This document shows, piece by piece, positions 1 to 5,673 of a stretch of DNA of 5,673 nt. The stretch covers positions 1 through 5,673 of the forward strand of contig JAEWHN010000301.1 of the NCBI GenBank assembly GCA_023387775.1, read 5' to 3'. The notes beneath the pieces are model-generated. The model was given only the letters and a program-made list of their open reading frames with translations, searched no databases and had not been told where the DNA came from. The first letter of the stretch is position 1. Every line of letters begins with the position of its first letter. The stretch comes from Pseudomonadota bacterium. Lineage in GTDB: Bacteria > Pseudomonadota > Alphaproteobacteria > Rhizobiales > Rhizobiaceae. A program made the position numbers and the translations under genes.

Positions 1-913
1 ATTTGCCCTGAAGCGGGGTGGTGCGCGATGCGATGCCCACCATTTCCTCCATCACGCCATTGCAGTGAAGGACGAGATCGCACCCCGCCGCAAGGATGGA
101 AGCGGCTTTGGAAGGGAAATCCCCAGAAAGCGCCTTCATCGAGGTGTCGTCGCTGATCAGAAGCCCGTCGAAGCCGATTTCGCCGCGCACGGTCTCACGC
201 ACGACCTTCTCCGAAGTCGTGGCCGGATTTGCCGGGTCAATCGCGGCGAAGACGACATGCGCGGTCATCGCGGCGGGCAGGTTCGCAAGCGCCTTGAACG
301 GAGCGAAGTCGTGCGCACGCAGTTCCTCGATCGGCGCATCCACCGTGGGGAGTTCGAAATGCGTGTCGGAAAATGCCCGTCCGTGGCCGGGAATATGCTT
401 CATGACCGGCAGCACTCCGCCGGCCAGCAGCCCGTCTGCTGCTGCCTTACCGAGCGCGGTGACGGAATCCGGGTCCTTGCCGTAGGCACGGTCGCCGATG
501 ACGTCGCTCGCACCCTCGATGGGCACATCCAGCACCGGCAGGCAGTCGGCGTTGATGCCGAAGCGGCGCAGATCGAAGGCATGCAGGCGCGACAACAGCC
601 AGGCTGCCCGCAGGCCCGCCTCGCGGTAGTTCTTGTAGAGCGCGCCGATTTCACCCGCCGGCGGATAGTTGGGCGCGATCGGCGGGCGCAACCTCTGAAC
701 ACGCCCGCCCTCCTGGTCGATGAAGACCGGGGCATCGGGCCGCCCGACACTGTCGCGCATCGCAGCCACCAGGTCGCGGATCTGCTCCGGCTCGCCGATG
801 TTGCGGCCAAACAGGATGAAGCCCCATGGGCGCTCGTCGCCATAGAAGCGAAGTTCATCCGGGGTGAGCGTTTTCCCGGCGCAGCCGAGGATCATGGATT
901 TTGATTCGGTCAT
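1..913 (-). CDS. nagZ: Beta-N-acetylhexosaminidase NagZ (GH3), C-terminus cut by window edge
   Basis: Cytoplasmic glycoside hydrolase family 3 enzyme of peptidoglycan recycling. The family removes N-acetylglucosamine from GlcNAc-1,6-anhydroMurNAc muropeptides. The visible 304 residues begin MTESKSMILGCAG and show no signal peptide. Family marks in order: GFILFGRN (31-38); DQEGGRVQR (66-74), the substrate-pocket motif; KHIPGHG (172-178), followed by SDTH (182-185), where Asp183 and His185 match the NagZ Asp-His acid/base pair; and SDDTSM (254-259), whose first Asp (255) matches the GH3 nucleophile. All catalytic residues are present. Rhizobial homologues run to roughly 335-340 residues, so about 30-40 are missing beyond the edge. 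The ATG at 913 is preferred over the in-frame ATG at 895 because it keeps the usual MTESK-type N-terminus; the Shine-Dalgarno match is weak for both. The gene lies 140 bp downstream of the SPOR gene, beyond a strong hairpin, so a separate promoter or read-through is needed; I found no clear -35/-10 pair. Function is firm; the start is fairly firm. Confidence 0.95.
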   Translation of the reverse strand, partial: MTESKSMILGCAGKTLTPDELRFYGDERPWGFILFGRNIGEPEQIRDLVAAMRDSVGRPDAPVFIDQEGGRVQRLRPPIAPNYPPAGEIGALYKNYREAGLRAAWLLSRLHAFDLRRFGINADCLPVLDVPIEGASDVIGDRAYGKDPDSVTALGKAAADGLLAGGVLPVMKHIPGHGRAFSDTHFELPTVDAPIEELRAHDFAPFKALANLPAAMTAHVVFAAIDPANPATTSEKVVRETVRGEIGFDGLLISDDTSMKALSGDFPSKAASILAAGCDLVLHCNGVMEEMVGIASRTTPLQGK

Positions 914-989
914 GGCTTTCAAACTAGATCAACTCGAGAAAGCTGGAAATCCGCAGGCTGGGCACGCGCTACCAGCCTTCCAGAATGGC

Positions 990-1022
990 AAAGACCGGCG
1001 CGAAGATCTCGCGCCGGTCTTT
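990..1022 (-). terminator. Strong hairpin between the SPOR gene and nagZ, probable intrinsic terminator
   Basis: This is a perfect 14-bp inverted repeat (990-1003 paired with 1009-1022) around a 5-nt loop. The stem is GC-rich in the middle (GACCGGCGCG) and closed by A/T pairs, so the minus-strand RNA ends in UCUUU followed by GCCAUUCU. It begins 31 bp after the SPOR stop codon, as expected for a factor-independent terminator of the argS/SPOR transcript. The T-run is short and broken in that direction. It is better on the plus strand (TCTTTTGTTT), but no plus-strand gene precedes it, so use as a bidirectional element is only structural speculation. It could also act as a 3' stabiliser with partial read-through into nagZ. 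The remaining 76 bp up to nagZ (914-989) hold no promoter I can support. Confidence 0.75.
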
Positions 1023-1053
1023 TGTTTCACTGCATTGCCACCTGCGGGTCGAC

Positions 1054-4000
1054 TTACTTCGAGACGAAGCAATTGCCGCCGGCCGCCTTGTAGCTTTCGC
1101 ACAGGGCGATCGCATCGTTGCGGGTCGCCGCCGGTACGCGGACACGGTAGAACGTGCCCTTGCCGGCAATCTCGGCCTTGACGATGTTGGCCGGGTGACC
1201 GTTCAGCACATTGCCGTAGCGGCGCAGCAGGTCCTGATAGGACGACTGGGCCGCGGCCTCGGTCGGCTGGGAGGCGATCTGCATCGCCCACTCGCCAGCG
1301 CTGGCGGCGTTGAGGGCAACCTGATCGGGCTTCACTTCGCCGACGACATTCACCGGCTGGTCAGACGGGCGCGACGGAGCAACTGCGACCGTCTGCGGCG
1401 TGGCCGAGGGCTCGGCCGCCGGCGCCTGCGCGGCGGCGGCAGGAGCCTGCTCGGGCACTGCCGGAGCGGCGACCGGAGCCGACACTGCAGGAGACTCGGG
1501 GGCGTCCGTGGCAGCGCCAACCGGTGCTGCCGGGGCGGGGTCAACCACCTGCGCCGGAGCGGGCTCTTCCTCGCGCGGCACCAGCGTGCCGTCGGGCCTG
1601 ACGACCATGGTGCGCACCTTGCGCGGCGCCACTGCGGCAACTTCCATGTTCTGGCCGGCGCCTGCATCCTCGATGACCTGAGTGATGCGGTCTTCGGACT
1701 TGCCGACGGGCTGGTCGGCCGGTTCCTCGCCGACGAAGGTTTCCTCTTCGTCCAGAGGCGCCTGCTGGGCAACCATGTCGATCGGCTGTTCCGCCGTGGT
1801 CAGAAGCCGCTGCTGCGTCGGCTCTGAATCCGCGTCGCTACGAGCGACGGTCTCATAGACCTTGCTCTCCTGGTTCGGCACCGAGGTGCCCCCGGGATTT
1901 TCCGGACGCATCTTGATCGGGCTTTCGTCGGCCGTGATGATCGCCGGGGCCCCGGAGCCTGCACCGCCGCCCGAAAGAGCATAGGCGCCTACGCCGCCCA
2001 GAACGACGACGCCGCCGATTACCGCCGCCAGCAGTACGCCACGACGCTGAGGCTGCTTGCGCTCCTGCGCTGCAGGTGAGCCGGTTTCATCGTCAAGATC
2101 GGCATCGTAGTTGAGATAGTCGGATGAGGACTGGAACCGGTTTTGTCCGGCATCCGAGAAGTCGCCCACCGCATAGGCATTGTTGGCCGTCGGCGAATAT
2201 GCTGCCGATGCAACCGCCGCAGCCGCAACACCGGCGGCAGCAGCAGCCGCAGCCGGATAGGTGCTGTCAGCCGCGTAATCTTCGCTTTCGATCTGGAACT
2301 CGCGCTCGAAGTCGGCGGCGAATTCCTCTTCCGACTTGGCAACCGGCTGGGCAGGTGCCTGCGTCGCCGGCGCGGGCGAGCTCATGTCGTTGAGAAGATT
2401 GGCGAACTCGGCGTCGAGATCGTCGTAGGTCGAAACGGCAGGAACGTCTTCCTCGAATACGAGCTCGGGAAGGTCCAGGTCATCGGCCAGTGCGACCGCC
2501 TGTTCGGGCACATCCACCGTCTCGATATCGGGAACGTCCTCGAATGCCGGCGCAGAGGACTCGAGCGACGCAAACTCATCCGCCTCGCCATAGTGCGTTG
2601 CGGGCTCTTCCGCCGGGGTCGGAGCCTCCTCGTCCCACGACGGCGTTGCCGCCGAGGCGGACGAGAACGAGGCCGTCAGCGCCGCGAGTTCGGCATAAGG
2701 ATCGGCGGGCTTGGCCGCGCTCGTGGCGTCCTCGGCATCAAGCTGCTCCTCTGCCGGCTGCTCGTCGCCATGGTCTTCGGAAGTCGGTTCCTCGAAGGAG
2801 TTGGCGAACGCCTGGCTGAATGCGGCGTCATCGAAGTCGAGGCTCAACTCCGGTTCGGCGTCGACGGGGTTCGGCTCGGGCACATAGGCGTCTGCCACCG
2901 GGGCGACGTACGCCTCTTCCGCCGGCGCAGCATAGCTGGACTCGATCCGGTAGTTTCCTCGCGAGTAGACGCGTTCGGACCCGATGCTGCCAGCAGTGTA
3001 CTGCGGCTCGGCGGCCGGCTCCTGGAAGCCAGGCGAGGCCGCCTCCGGCAGAAAATCTTCGTCCGAAAGACCCAGATCGACATCGAAGTCCGGTTCGGCG
3101 TCATACTGGTCATAGGCAGGCTGCTCTTCGACAGCCTCGACCGCCACCGGCTCATCCATGGCTGGCTGGTGCGGGCTCGACAGATTACCGAGAAGCGCGT
3201 TCAGCTCGTCTTCCAGGCTGGGCTCCGCCGCTTCCGTCGCAGCGGCCACGAACTGAGGCTCATCGGCAAACGAAGGCTGTTCCGGAACGGGCTGATGGAA
3301 CGACTTCAACGGAACGGCGGTGAAGTCCATGTCGACTTCGGCCAGCGCGGCGTCGAAATCCTCGTCAAAGTCCTCCACGCTGGCCGAGGTGGCCAGATCG
3401 ACAGAGGCCTGATCGGCATAGTCGGGCTGATAGGCAGCTACCGGCTCAACCGCGGATAGATCTTCCATCGGCTCTTCCGCGAAGGGCGCGACTTCTTCGG
3501 CCACAGACCAGTGCGCCTCGCTCAGTTCGAAGCCATCGTCGAGCGCGACGGCCTGAGCGGCGTCATAGGACACGGCGTGAGCTTCCGCCGCAACCGACAC
3601 CTCGTCTGAATAGACATAGCCGGCCACCGGCTCCTGCGGCGCCTCAAGATAGCGCTCGTCTTCAGAAGAAGCATGGTCCTGTGCGGAGAAATCCTCCTCG
3701 GCGAAGTCCGGCGACCATTCGCCATGGGTGGCGAGGTTGCCTTCCAGCTCCGCAGCCACCTGGTGGTCGAAATCGGCCATGCCGCCTTCATATTCAACGG
3801 CTACTTGCGGCTCGTATTTATAGCTGGCGGCGGTGTAGCTTGCAGCTTCGTAGCCCGAAACCTGATCGTGGTATCCGGGCGCCTCGACCTGATAGGCCTC
3901 CGAAACGACCTCGGCGGGCTCGAAGCGAGGCTCCGGCTCCGCAAAATCGTACTGGGTCTCCTCGACGGAATAAGCGTAGGCGTCCTGCTCCTGCACGGGC

Positions 4001-4302
4001 GACGTCGGCGCATAGGCGACGTGCGCCGCCTCCTGAGCCTCTACGTGCGGCACGGTCTCGAATTGGTGCGACGCGTCCGCCTGGTCCCCGGCTTCGTCGA
4101 GCGAGAATGCGCCAAGCAATTCCTTCTCGAGATCGATACCGAAATCGTCGCCAAGAACCTCTGCAGACACCTGCTCCGCTTCGGATTGCGACCGTCCAGA
4201 CTCCCGCGGATCAAATCCCATGATCCGCGTCAATTCGGCGAACGGGTCGTCGCTCGACAACTGGTCGTTTTCGGCGACTTTCAGCTGGGTTCTGTCTGCC
4301 AT
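1054..4302 (-). CDS. Giant SPOR-domain bitopic membrane protein, cell-envelope/division associated
   Basis: 1082 residues, several-fold longer than the FtsN/DamX-type SPOR proteins of enteric bacteria. Layout: a short N-terminal motif DDPFAELTRIMGFDP (18-32); an acidic Ala/Glu/Asp/Pro-rich, probably disordered region to ~745, with only six lysines; a basic cluster RKQPQRR (748-754); one transmembrane helix (755-776); a periplasmic Ala/Pro-rich linker; and a SPOR domain (about 1003-1082) ending at the stop. The basic cluster puts the N-terminus in the cytoplasm and the SPOR domain in the periplasm. SPOR domains bind glycan strands stripped of stem peptides at septa, so a role in division or envelope remodelling is inferred; no specific gene name is justified. 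The ATG at 4302 is chosen over an in-frame GTG at 4323 because MADRTQ followed by the DDPFAEL motif resembles related proteins and GGGAAAGAG lies just upstream. It follows argS by 102 bp and may share its transcript. Family and topology are firm; the role is inferred. Confidence 0.93.
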   Translation of the reverse strand: MADRTQLKVAENDQLSSDDPFAELTRIMGFDPRESGRSQSEAEQVSAEVLGDDFGIDLEKELLGAFSLDEAGDQADASHQFETVPHVEAQEAAHVAYAPTSPVQEQDAYAYSVEETQYDFAEPEPRFEPAEVVSEAYQVEAPGYHDQVSGYEAASYTAASYKYEPQVAVEYEGGMADFDHQVAAELEGNLATHGEWSPDFAEEDFSAQDHASSEDERYLEAPQEPVAGYVYSDEVSVAAEAHAVSYDAAQAVALDDGFELSEAHWSVAEEVAPFAEEPMEDLSAVEPVAAYQPDYADQASVDLATSASVEDFDEDFDAALAEVDMDFTAVPLKSFHQPVPEQPSFADEPQFVAAATEAAEPSLEDELNALLGNLSSPHQPAMDEPVAVEAVEEQPAYDQYDAEPDFDVDLGLSDEDFLPEAASPGFQEPAAEPQYTAGSIGSERVYSRGNYRIESSYAAPAEEAYVAPVADAYVPEPNPVDAEPELSLDFDDAAFSQAFANSFEEPTSEDHGDEQPAEEQLDAEDATSAAKPADPYAELAALTASFSSASAATPSWDEEAPTPAEEPATHYGEADEFASLESSAPAFEDVPDIETVDVPEQAVALADDLDLPELVFEEDVPAVSTYDDLDAEFANLLNDMSSPAPATQAPAQPVAKSEEEFAADFEREFQIESEDYAADSTYPAAAAAAAGVAAAAVASAAYSPTANNAYAVGDFSDAGQNRFQSSSDYLNYDADLDDETGSPAAQERKQPQRRGVLLAAVIGGVVVLGGVGAYALSGGGAGSGAPAIITADESPIKMRPENPGGTSVPNQESKVYETVARSDADSEPTQQRLLTTAEQPIDMVAQQAPLDEEETFVGEEPADQPVGKSEDRITQVIEDAGAGQNMEVAAVAPRKVRTMVVRPDGTLVPREEEPAPAQVVDPAPAAPVGAATDAPESPAVSAPVAAPAVPEQAPAAAAQAPAAEPSATPQTVAVAPSRPSDQPVNVVGEVKPDQVALNAASAGEWAMQIASQPTEAAAQSSYQDLLRRYGNVLNGHPANIVKAEIAGKGTFYRVRVPAATRNDAIALCESYKAAGGNCFVSK
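1057..1293 (-). other. SPOR domain (residues 1004-1082) of the giant membrane protein
   Basis: The domain opens with EWAMQIASQ, the usual first beta strand of SPOR domains. A helix follows (EAAAQSSYQDLLRRYGNVL), then strands around ANIVKAEI and FYRVRVPA, a second helix (RNDAIALCESYKAAG) and a last strand NCFVSK. This matches the beta-alpha-beta-beta-alpha-beta order of the fold. The FYRVRVPA strand corresponds to the conserved (Y/W)RVR(V/L) signature on the glycan-binding face. Cys1068 and Cys1078 flank the second helix and are the only cysteines in the protein. Confidence 0.95.
1975..2040 (-). other. Single transmembrane helix (residues 755-776)
   Basis: A run of 22 hydrophobic and small residues, from GVLLAAVIGG to GAYAL, directly follows five Arg/Lys residues within seven (RKQPQRR). 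A flexible SGGGAGSGAP stretch comes after it. There is no cleavable signal peptide at the N-terminus, so this internal segment must both target and anchor the protein. By the positive-inside rule the large N-terminal part is cytoplasmic and the SPOR domain periplasmic. Confidence 0.93.
2041..4302 (-). other. Acidic, probably disordered cytoplasmic region (residues 1-754) of the SPOR protein
   Basis: About 750 residues dominated by Ala, Glu, Asp, Pro, Ser and Tyr, with no cysteine and no recognisable enzyme fold. Visible sub-elements: the N-terminal DDPFAELTRIMGFDP motif (18-32); a Tyr-rich stretch (97-171, 11 Tyr in 75 residues); recurring short amphipathic motifs (57-68, 362-377, 534-549, 628-643); a small basic island (442-457); a poly-Ala tract (684-701); and the basic juxtamembrane cluster. 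The likely role is a scaffold or binding platform on the inner face of the membrane, which is inference from composition only. Confidence 0.8.
2200..2253 (-). repeat. Poly-alanine tract encoded by GCN codons (residues 684-701)
   Basis: Fourteen of 18 consecutive residues are Ala (AAAAAAAGVAAAAVASAA), encoded by mixed GCT/GCG/GCC/GCA-type codons rather than one pure repeated triplet. It lies about 50 residues before the transmembrane helix. Mixed codons argue against recent triplet slippage. It is not long or hydrophobic enough, relative to the real membrane segment, to be called a second transmembrane helix with confidence. Confidence 0.8.
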
Positions 4303-4328
4303 ACTCTTTCCCGAAACTCGCACATTCG

Positions 4329-4343
4329 CACGTCTAGGACGTG
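4329..4343. promoter_or_regulatory. Perfect inverted repeat CACGTC-TAG-GACGTG upstream of the SPOR gene
   Basis: Two perfect 6-bp arms around a 3-bp centre, 26 bp upstream of the SPOR start codon. It could be a dimeric repressor or activator operator, or a short hairpin in the 5' leader of the minus-strand transcript. No known operator is recognised. It sits 2 bp from a second inverted repeat (4346-4362). Confidence 0.45.
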
Positions 4344-4345
4344 AC

Positions 4346-4362
4346 GTAAGGTTGGGCCTTAC
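4346..4362. promoter_or_regulatory. Perfect inverted repeat GTAAGG-N5-CCTTAC in the argS-SPOR gap
   Basis: Two perfect 6-bp arms around a 5-bp spacer (TTGGG), 43 bp upstream of the SPOR start and 42 bp after the argS stop. In RNA it would make a small hairpin next to the one at 4329-4343. It lacks a following U-run, so it is not an intrinsic terminator for argS. The rest of the 102-bp gap (4303-4404) shows no -35/-10 pair that I can support, so whether the SPOR gene has its own promoter is undecided. Confidence 0.45.
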
Positions 4363-4404
4363 CAGCGCAATGTGGGCAAAAGGTGACAGGTTTTCCCCTA
4401 CAAC

Positions 4405-5673
4405 CTAGCGCATTTCCGTGGGCGCATCGGCCCCGATAATCGCCAGGCCAGACGTCAAAACGTCGGATACGGCCTGCACCAGCCCAAGTCTGGCATGCGT
4501 CAATTCTCGGTCGTTAACCTTAACAAACCGTAAGTCCGGGTTATCAGTGCCCCGATTCCAGTGTCCATGGAAAGTCGAGGCGAGATCATACAGGTAAAAC
4601 GCCAGTCTATGCGGCTCTTGCGCCTGGGCCGCGGACTCCACCAGACGCGGATATTCTGCGAGCTTGCGGATCAGCCCGATCTCGCTTTCGTCGGTAAGCC
4701 GCTCTGCGGCTTCGGCCAGCGAAGTCCGTCCGAAATCTTCATCGCCGAACTGCTCCTTCGCCTGCCGGAACACCGAATGGCAACGCGCCGAGGCATACTG
4801 CACGTAGAAGACCGGGTTGTCCTTGGACTGCTCGGTCACCTTGGCAAAATCGAAGTCCAGCGGCGCATCGTTCTTGCGATAGAGCATCATGAAGCGGATC
4901 GGGTCGCGGCCGACCTCCTCCACCACGTCGCGCAGCGTGATGAAATCGCCCGAGCGCTTCGACATGCGCACCGGCTCGCCCTGGCGGTAGAGCTTTACCA
5001 GTTGGCACAGCAGCACCGTCAGCTTCATCGAACCGCCGGAGACGGCCTTGGCCAGCGCCTCCATGCGCTTGACATAGCCGCCATGGTCGGCGCCGAGGAT
5101 GAAAATGGTCTCGTTGAAGCCGCGCTGCAGCTTGTCCTTCAGGTAGGCGACGTCGGCGGCGAAATAGGTGAAGCTGCCGTCAGACTTCACCAGCGGCCGG
5201 TCGATGTCGTCGCCGACTTCGGTGGAGCGGAACAGCGTCTGCTCGCGATCCTCCCAGTCCTCGGGCTTCTGGCCCTTCGGCGGCGGCAGCTTGCCCTTGT
5301 AGACATGGCCCTTCAGGGTCAGGTCGGTGATTGCGGAGCGAATGGCAGCAGCGTCGTTGGCGTGCAGCGTGCGCTCGGAGAAGAACACTTCGTGACGGAC
5401 GTTGAGCAGCGCCAGATCCTCGCGGATCATCTCCATCATGGCATCGATGGTGCGATCCTTGACGATGGCGAGGGCCTCGGGTTCCGGCTTCTCGAGCAGA
5501 GTGCCGCCGAACTCCTTCACCAGCGCCTGGCCCACCGGCACCAGATAGTCGCCGGGATAGAGACCCGGCGGTATCTCGCCGATATCCTCGCCCAGCGCCT
5601 CGCGGTAGCGCAGCATTGCCGAACGCGCCAGCACGTCGATCTGCGCGCCGGCGTCGTTGATGTAGTATTCCTT
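4405..5673 (-). CDS. argS: Arginyl-tRNA synthetase, C-terminal ~420 residues (5' end beyond window)
   Basis: Class I aminoacyl-tRNA synthetase that charges tRNA-Arg with arginine in the cytoplasm. The reading frame is open to the window edge and starts there with KEYYINDAGAQID, a well-conserved ArgS segment. The GTG at 5634 is therefore internal, not a start. Family ArgS proteins are about 580-590 residues, so roughly 160 N-terminal residues, including the HIGH motif, are missing. Visible marks: GLYPGDYL; GADHGGYVKRM in the catalytic core; RMSKRSG (4948-4968), the KMSKS-equivalent loop; NPVFYVQYASAR, opening the anticodon-binding DALR-type domain; and ELTHARLGLVQAVSDVL near the C-terminus, ending TEMR with a TAG stop. 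No frameshift is seen. It is the upstream neighbour of the SPOR gene and may be transcribed with it. The identification is essentially certain. Confidence 0.98.
   Translation of the reverse strand, partial: KEYYINDAGAQIDVLARSAMLRYREALGEDIGEIPPGLYPGDYLVPVGQALVKEFGGTLLEKPEPEALAIVKDRTIDAMMEMIREDLALLNVRHEVFFSERTLHANDAAAIRSAITDLTLKGHVYKGKLPPPKGQKPEDWEDREQTLFRSTEVGDDIDRPLVKSDGSFTYFAADVAYLKDKLQRGFNETIFILGADHGGYVKRMEALAKAVSGGSMKLTVLLCQLVKLYRQGEPVRMSKRSGDFITLRDVVEEVGRDPIRFMMLYRKNDAPLDFDFAKVTEQSKDNPVFYVQYASARCHSVFRQAKEQFGDEDFGRTSLAEAAERLTDESEIGLIRKLAEYPRLVESAAQAQEPHRLAFYLYDLASTFHGHWNRGTDNPDLRFVKVNDRELTHARLGLVQAVSDVLTSGLAIIGADAPTEMR

Noticed and set aside
65..904. Long plus-strand open frame (279 codons) opposite nagZ
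   Set aside because: It lies wholly antisense to a gene with intact NagZ catalytic motifs; its product is Arg-rich with no recognisable family. This is a typical shadow in GC-rich DNA.
985..1827. 280-codon plus-strand open frame overlapping the terminator and the SPOR 3' end
   Set aside because: It crosses the hairpin and mirrors the Ala/Pro linker; no family resemblance and no convincing ribosome binding site.
2143..3459. 438-codon plus-strand open frame opposite the SPOR gene
   Set aside because: Arg/Gly-rich product mirroring the acidic Ala/Glu/Asp codons of the SPOR gene; the biased codon composition of that strand removes stop codons from the antisense frame.
4303..4323. GTG at 4323 as an N-terminal extension of the SPOR protein
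   Set aside because: Adds only seven residues (VRVSGKS), while ATG at 4302 has a purine-rich GGGAAAGAG just before it and the MADRTQ start expected for the family.
3673..4344. 223-codon plus-strand open frame opposite the SPOR 5' end
   Set aside because: Antisense shadow of the acidic region with low-complexity product.
4388..4406. AGGTT...AACCT inverted repeat at the argS stop as a terminator
   Set aside because: Only 5 bp of weak stem, a 9-nt loop and no U-run.
4514..4523. TTAACCTTAA in argS as a CtrA site
   Set aside because: The half-sites are separated by 2 bp rather than the 7 bp of TTAA-N7-TTAA, and the bases encode the conserved KVNDREL region of ArgS.
4405..5634. GTG at 5634 as the argS start
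   Set aside because: The conserved ArgS segment KEYYINDAGAQID is encoded immediately upstream in the same frame up to the window edge, so the codon is an internal valine.

Overview
The window (about 60% G+C by eye) looks like core chromosome of an alphaproteobacterium of the order Hyphomicrobiales (Rhizobiales), perhaps Phyllobacteriaceae-like. The grounds are the protein signatures and the gene order argS - SPOR-domain gene - nagZ, which I recall as conserved in this order. That order typically continues into scpA/scpB and the tat genes beyond nagZ, with a dGTPase gene before argS. I could not run a database search, so genus-level placement is open.

All three genes lie on the minus strand and read right to left. 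From the right edge: (i) 5673-4405, the C-terminal ~420 residues of arginyl-tRNA synthetase, truncated upstream by the window edge; (ii) a 102-bp gap with two adjacent perfect inverted repeats; (iii) 4302-1054, a very large (1082 aa) bitopic membrane protein. It has an acidic, low-complexity cytoplasmic part of ~750 residues, one transmembrane helix, an Ala/Pro-rich periplasmic linker and a C-terminal SPOR (peptidoglycan-binding) domain; (iv) a 140-bp gap with a strong hairpin that is probably a terminator; (v) 913-1, beta-N-acetylhexosaminidase NagZ, truncated at its C-terminus by the window edge.

Functionally, the SPOR protein and NagZ both deal with peptidoglycan. SPOR domains recognise denuded glycan at division sites, while NagZ acts in the cytoplasm on recycled muropeptides. 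ArgS is a housekeeping neighbour. I see no mobile element, CRISPR array, RNA gene or phage gene. The long plus-strand open frames are antisense shadows of these GC-rich genes.

The least-understood part is the huge cytoplasmic region of the SPOR protein. It carries recurrent short amphipathic motifs, a Tyr-rich segment, an isolated basic island and a poly-Ala tract, and the whole protein has only two cysteines, both in the SPOR domain. I do not see a clearly new multi-gene system here.
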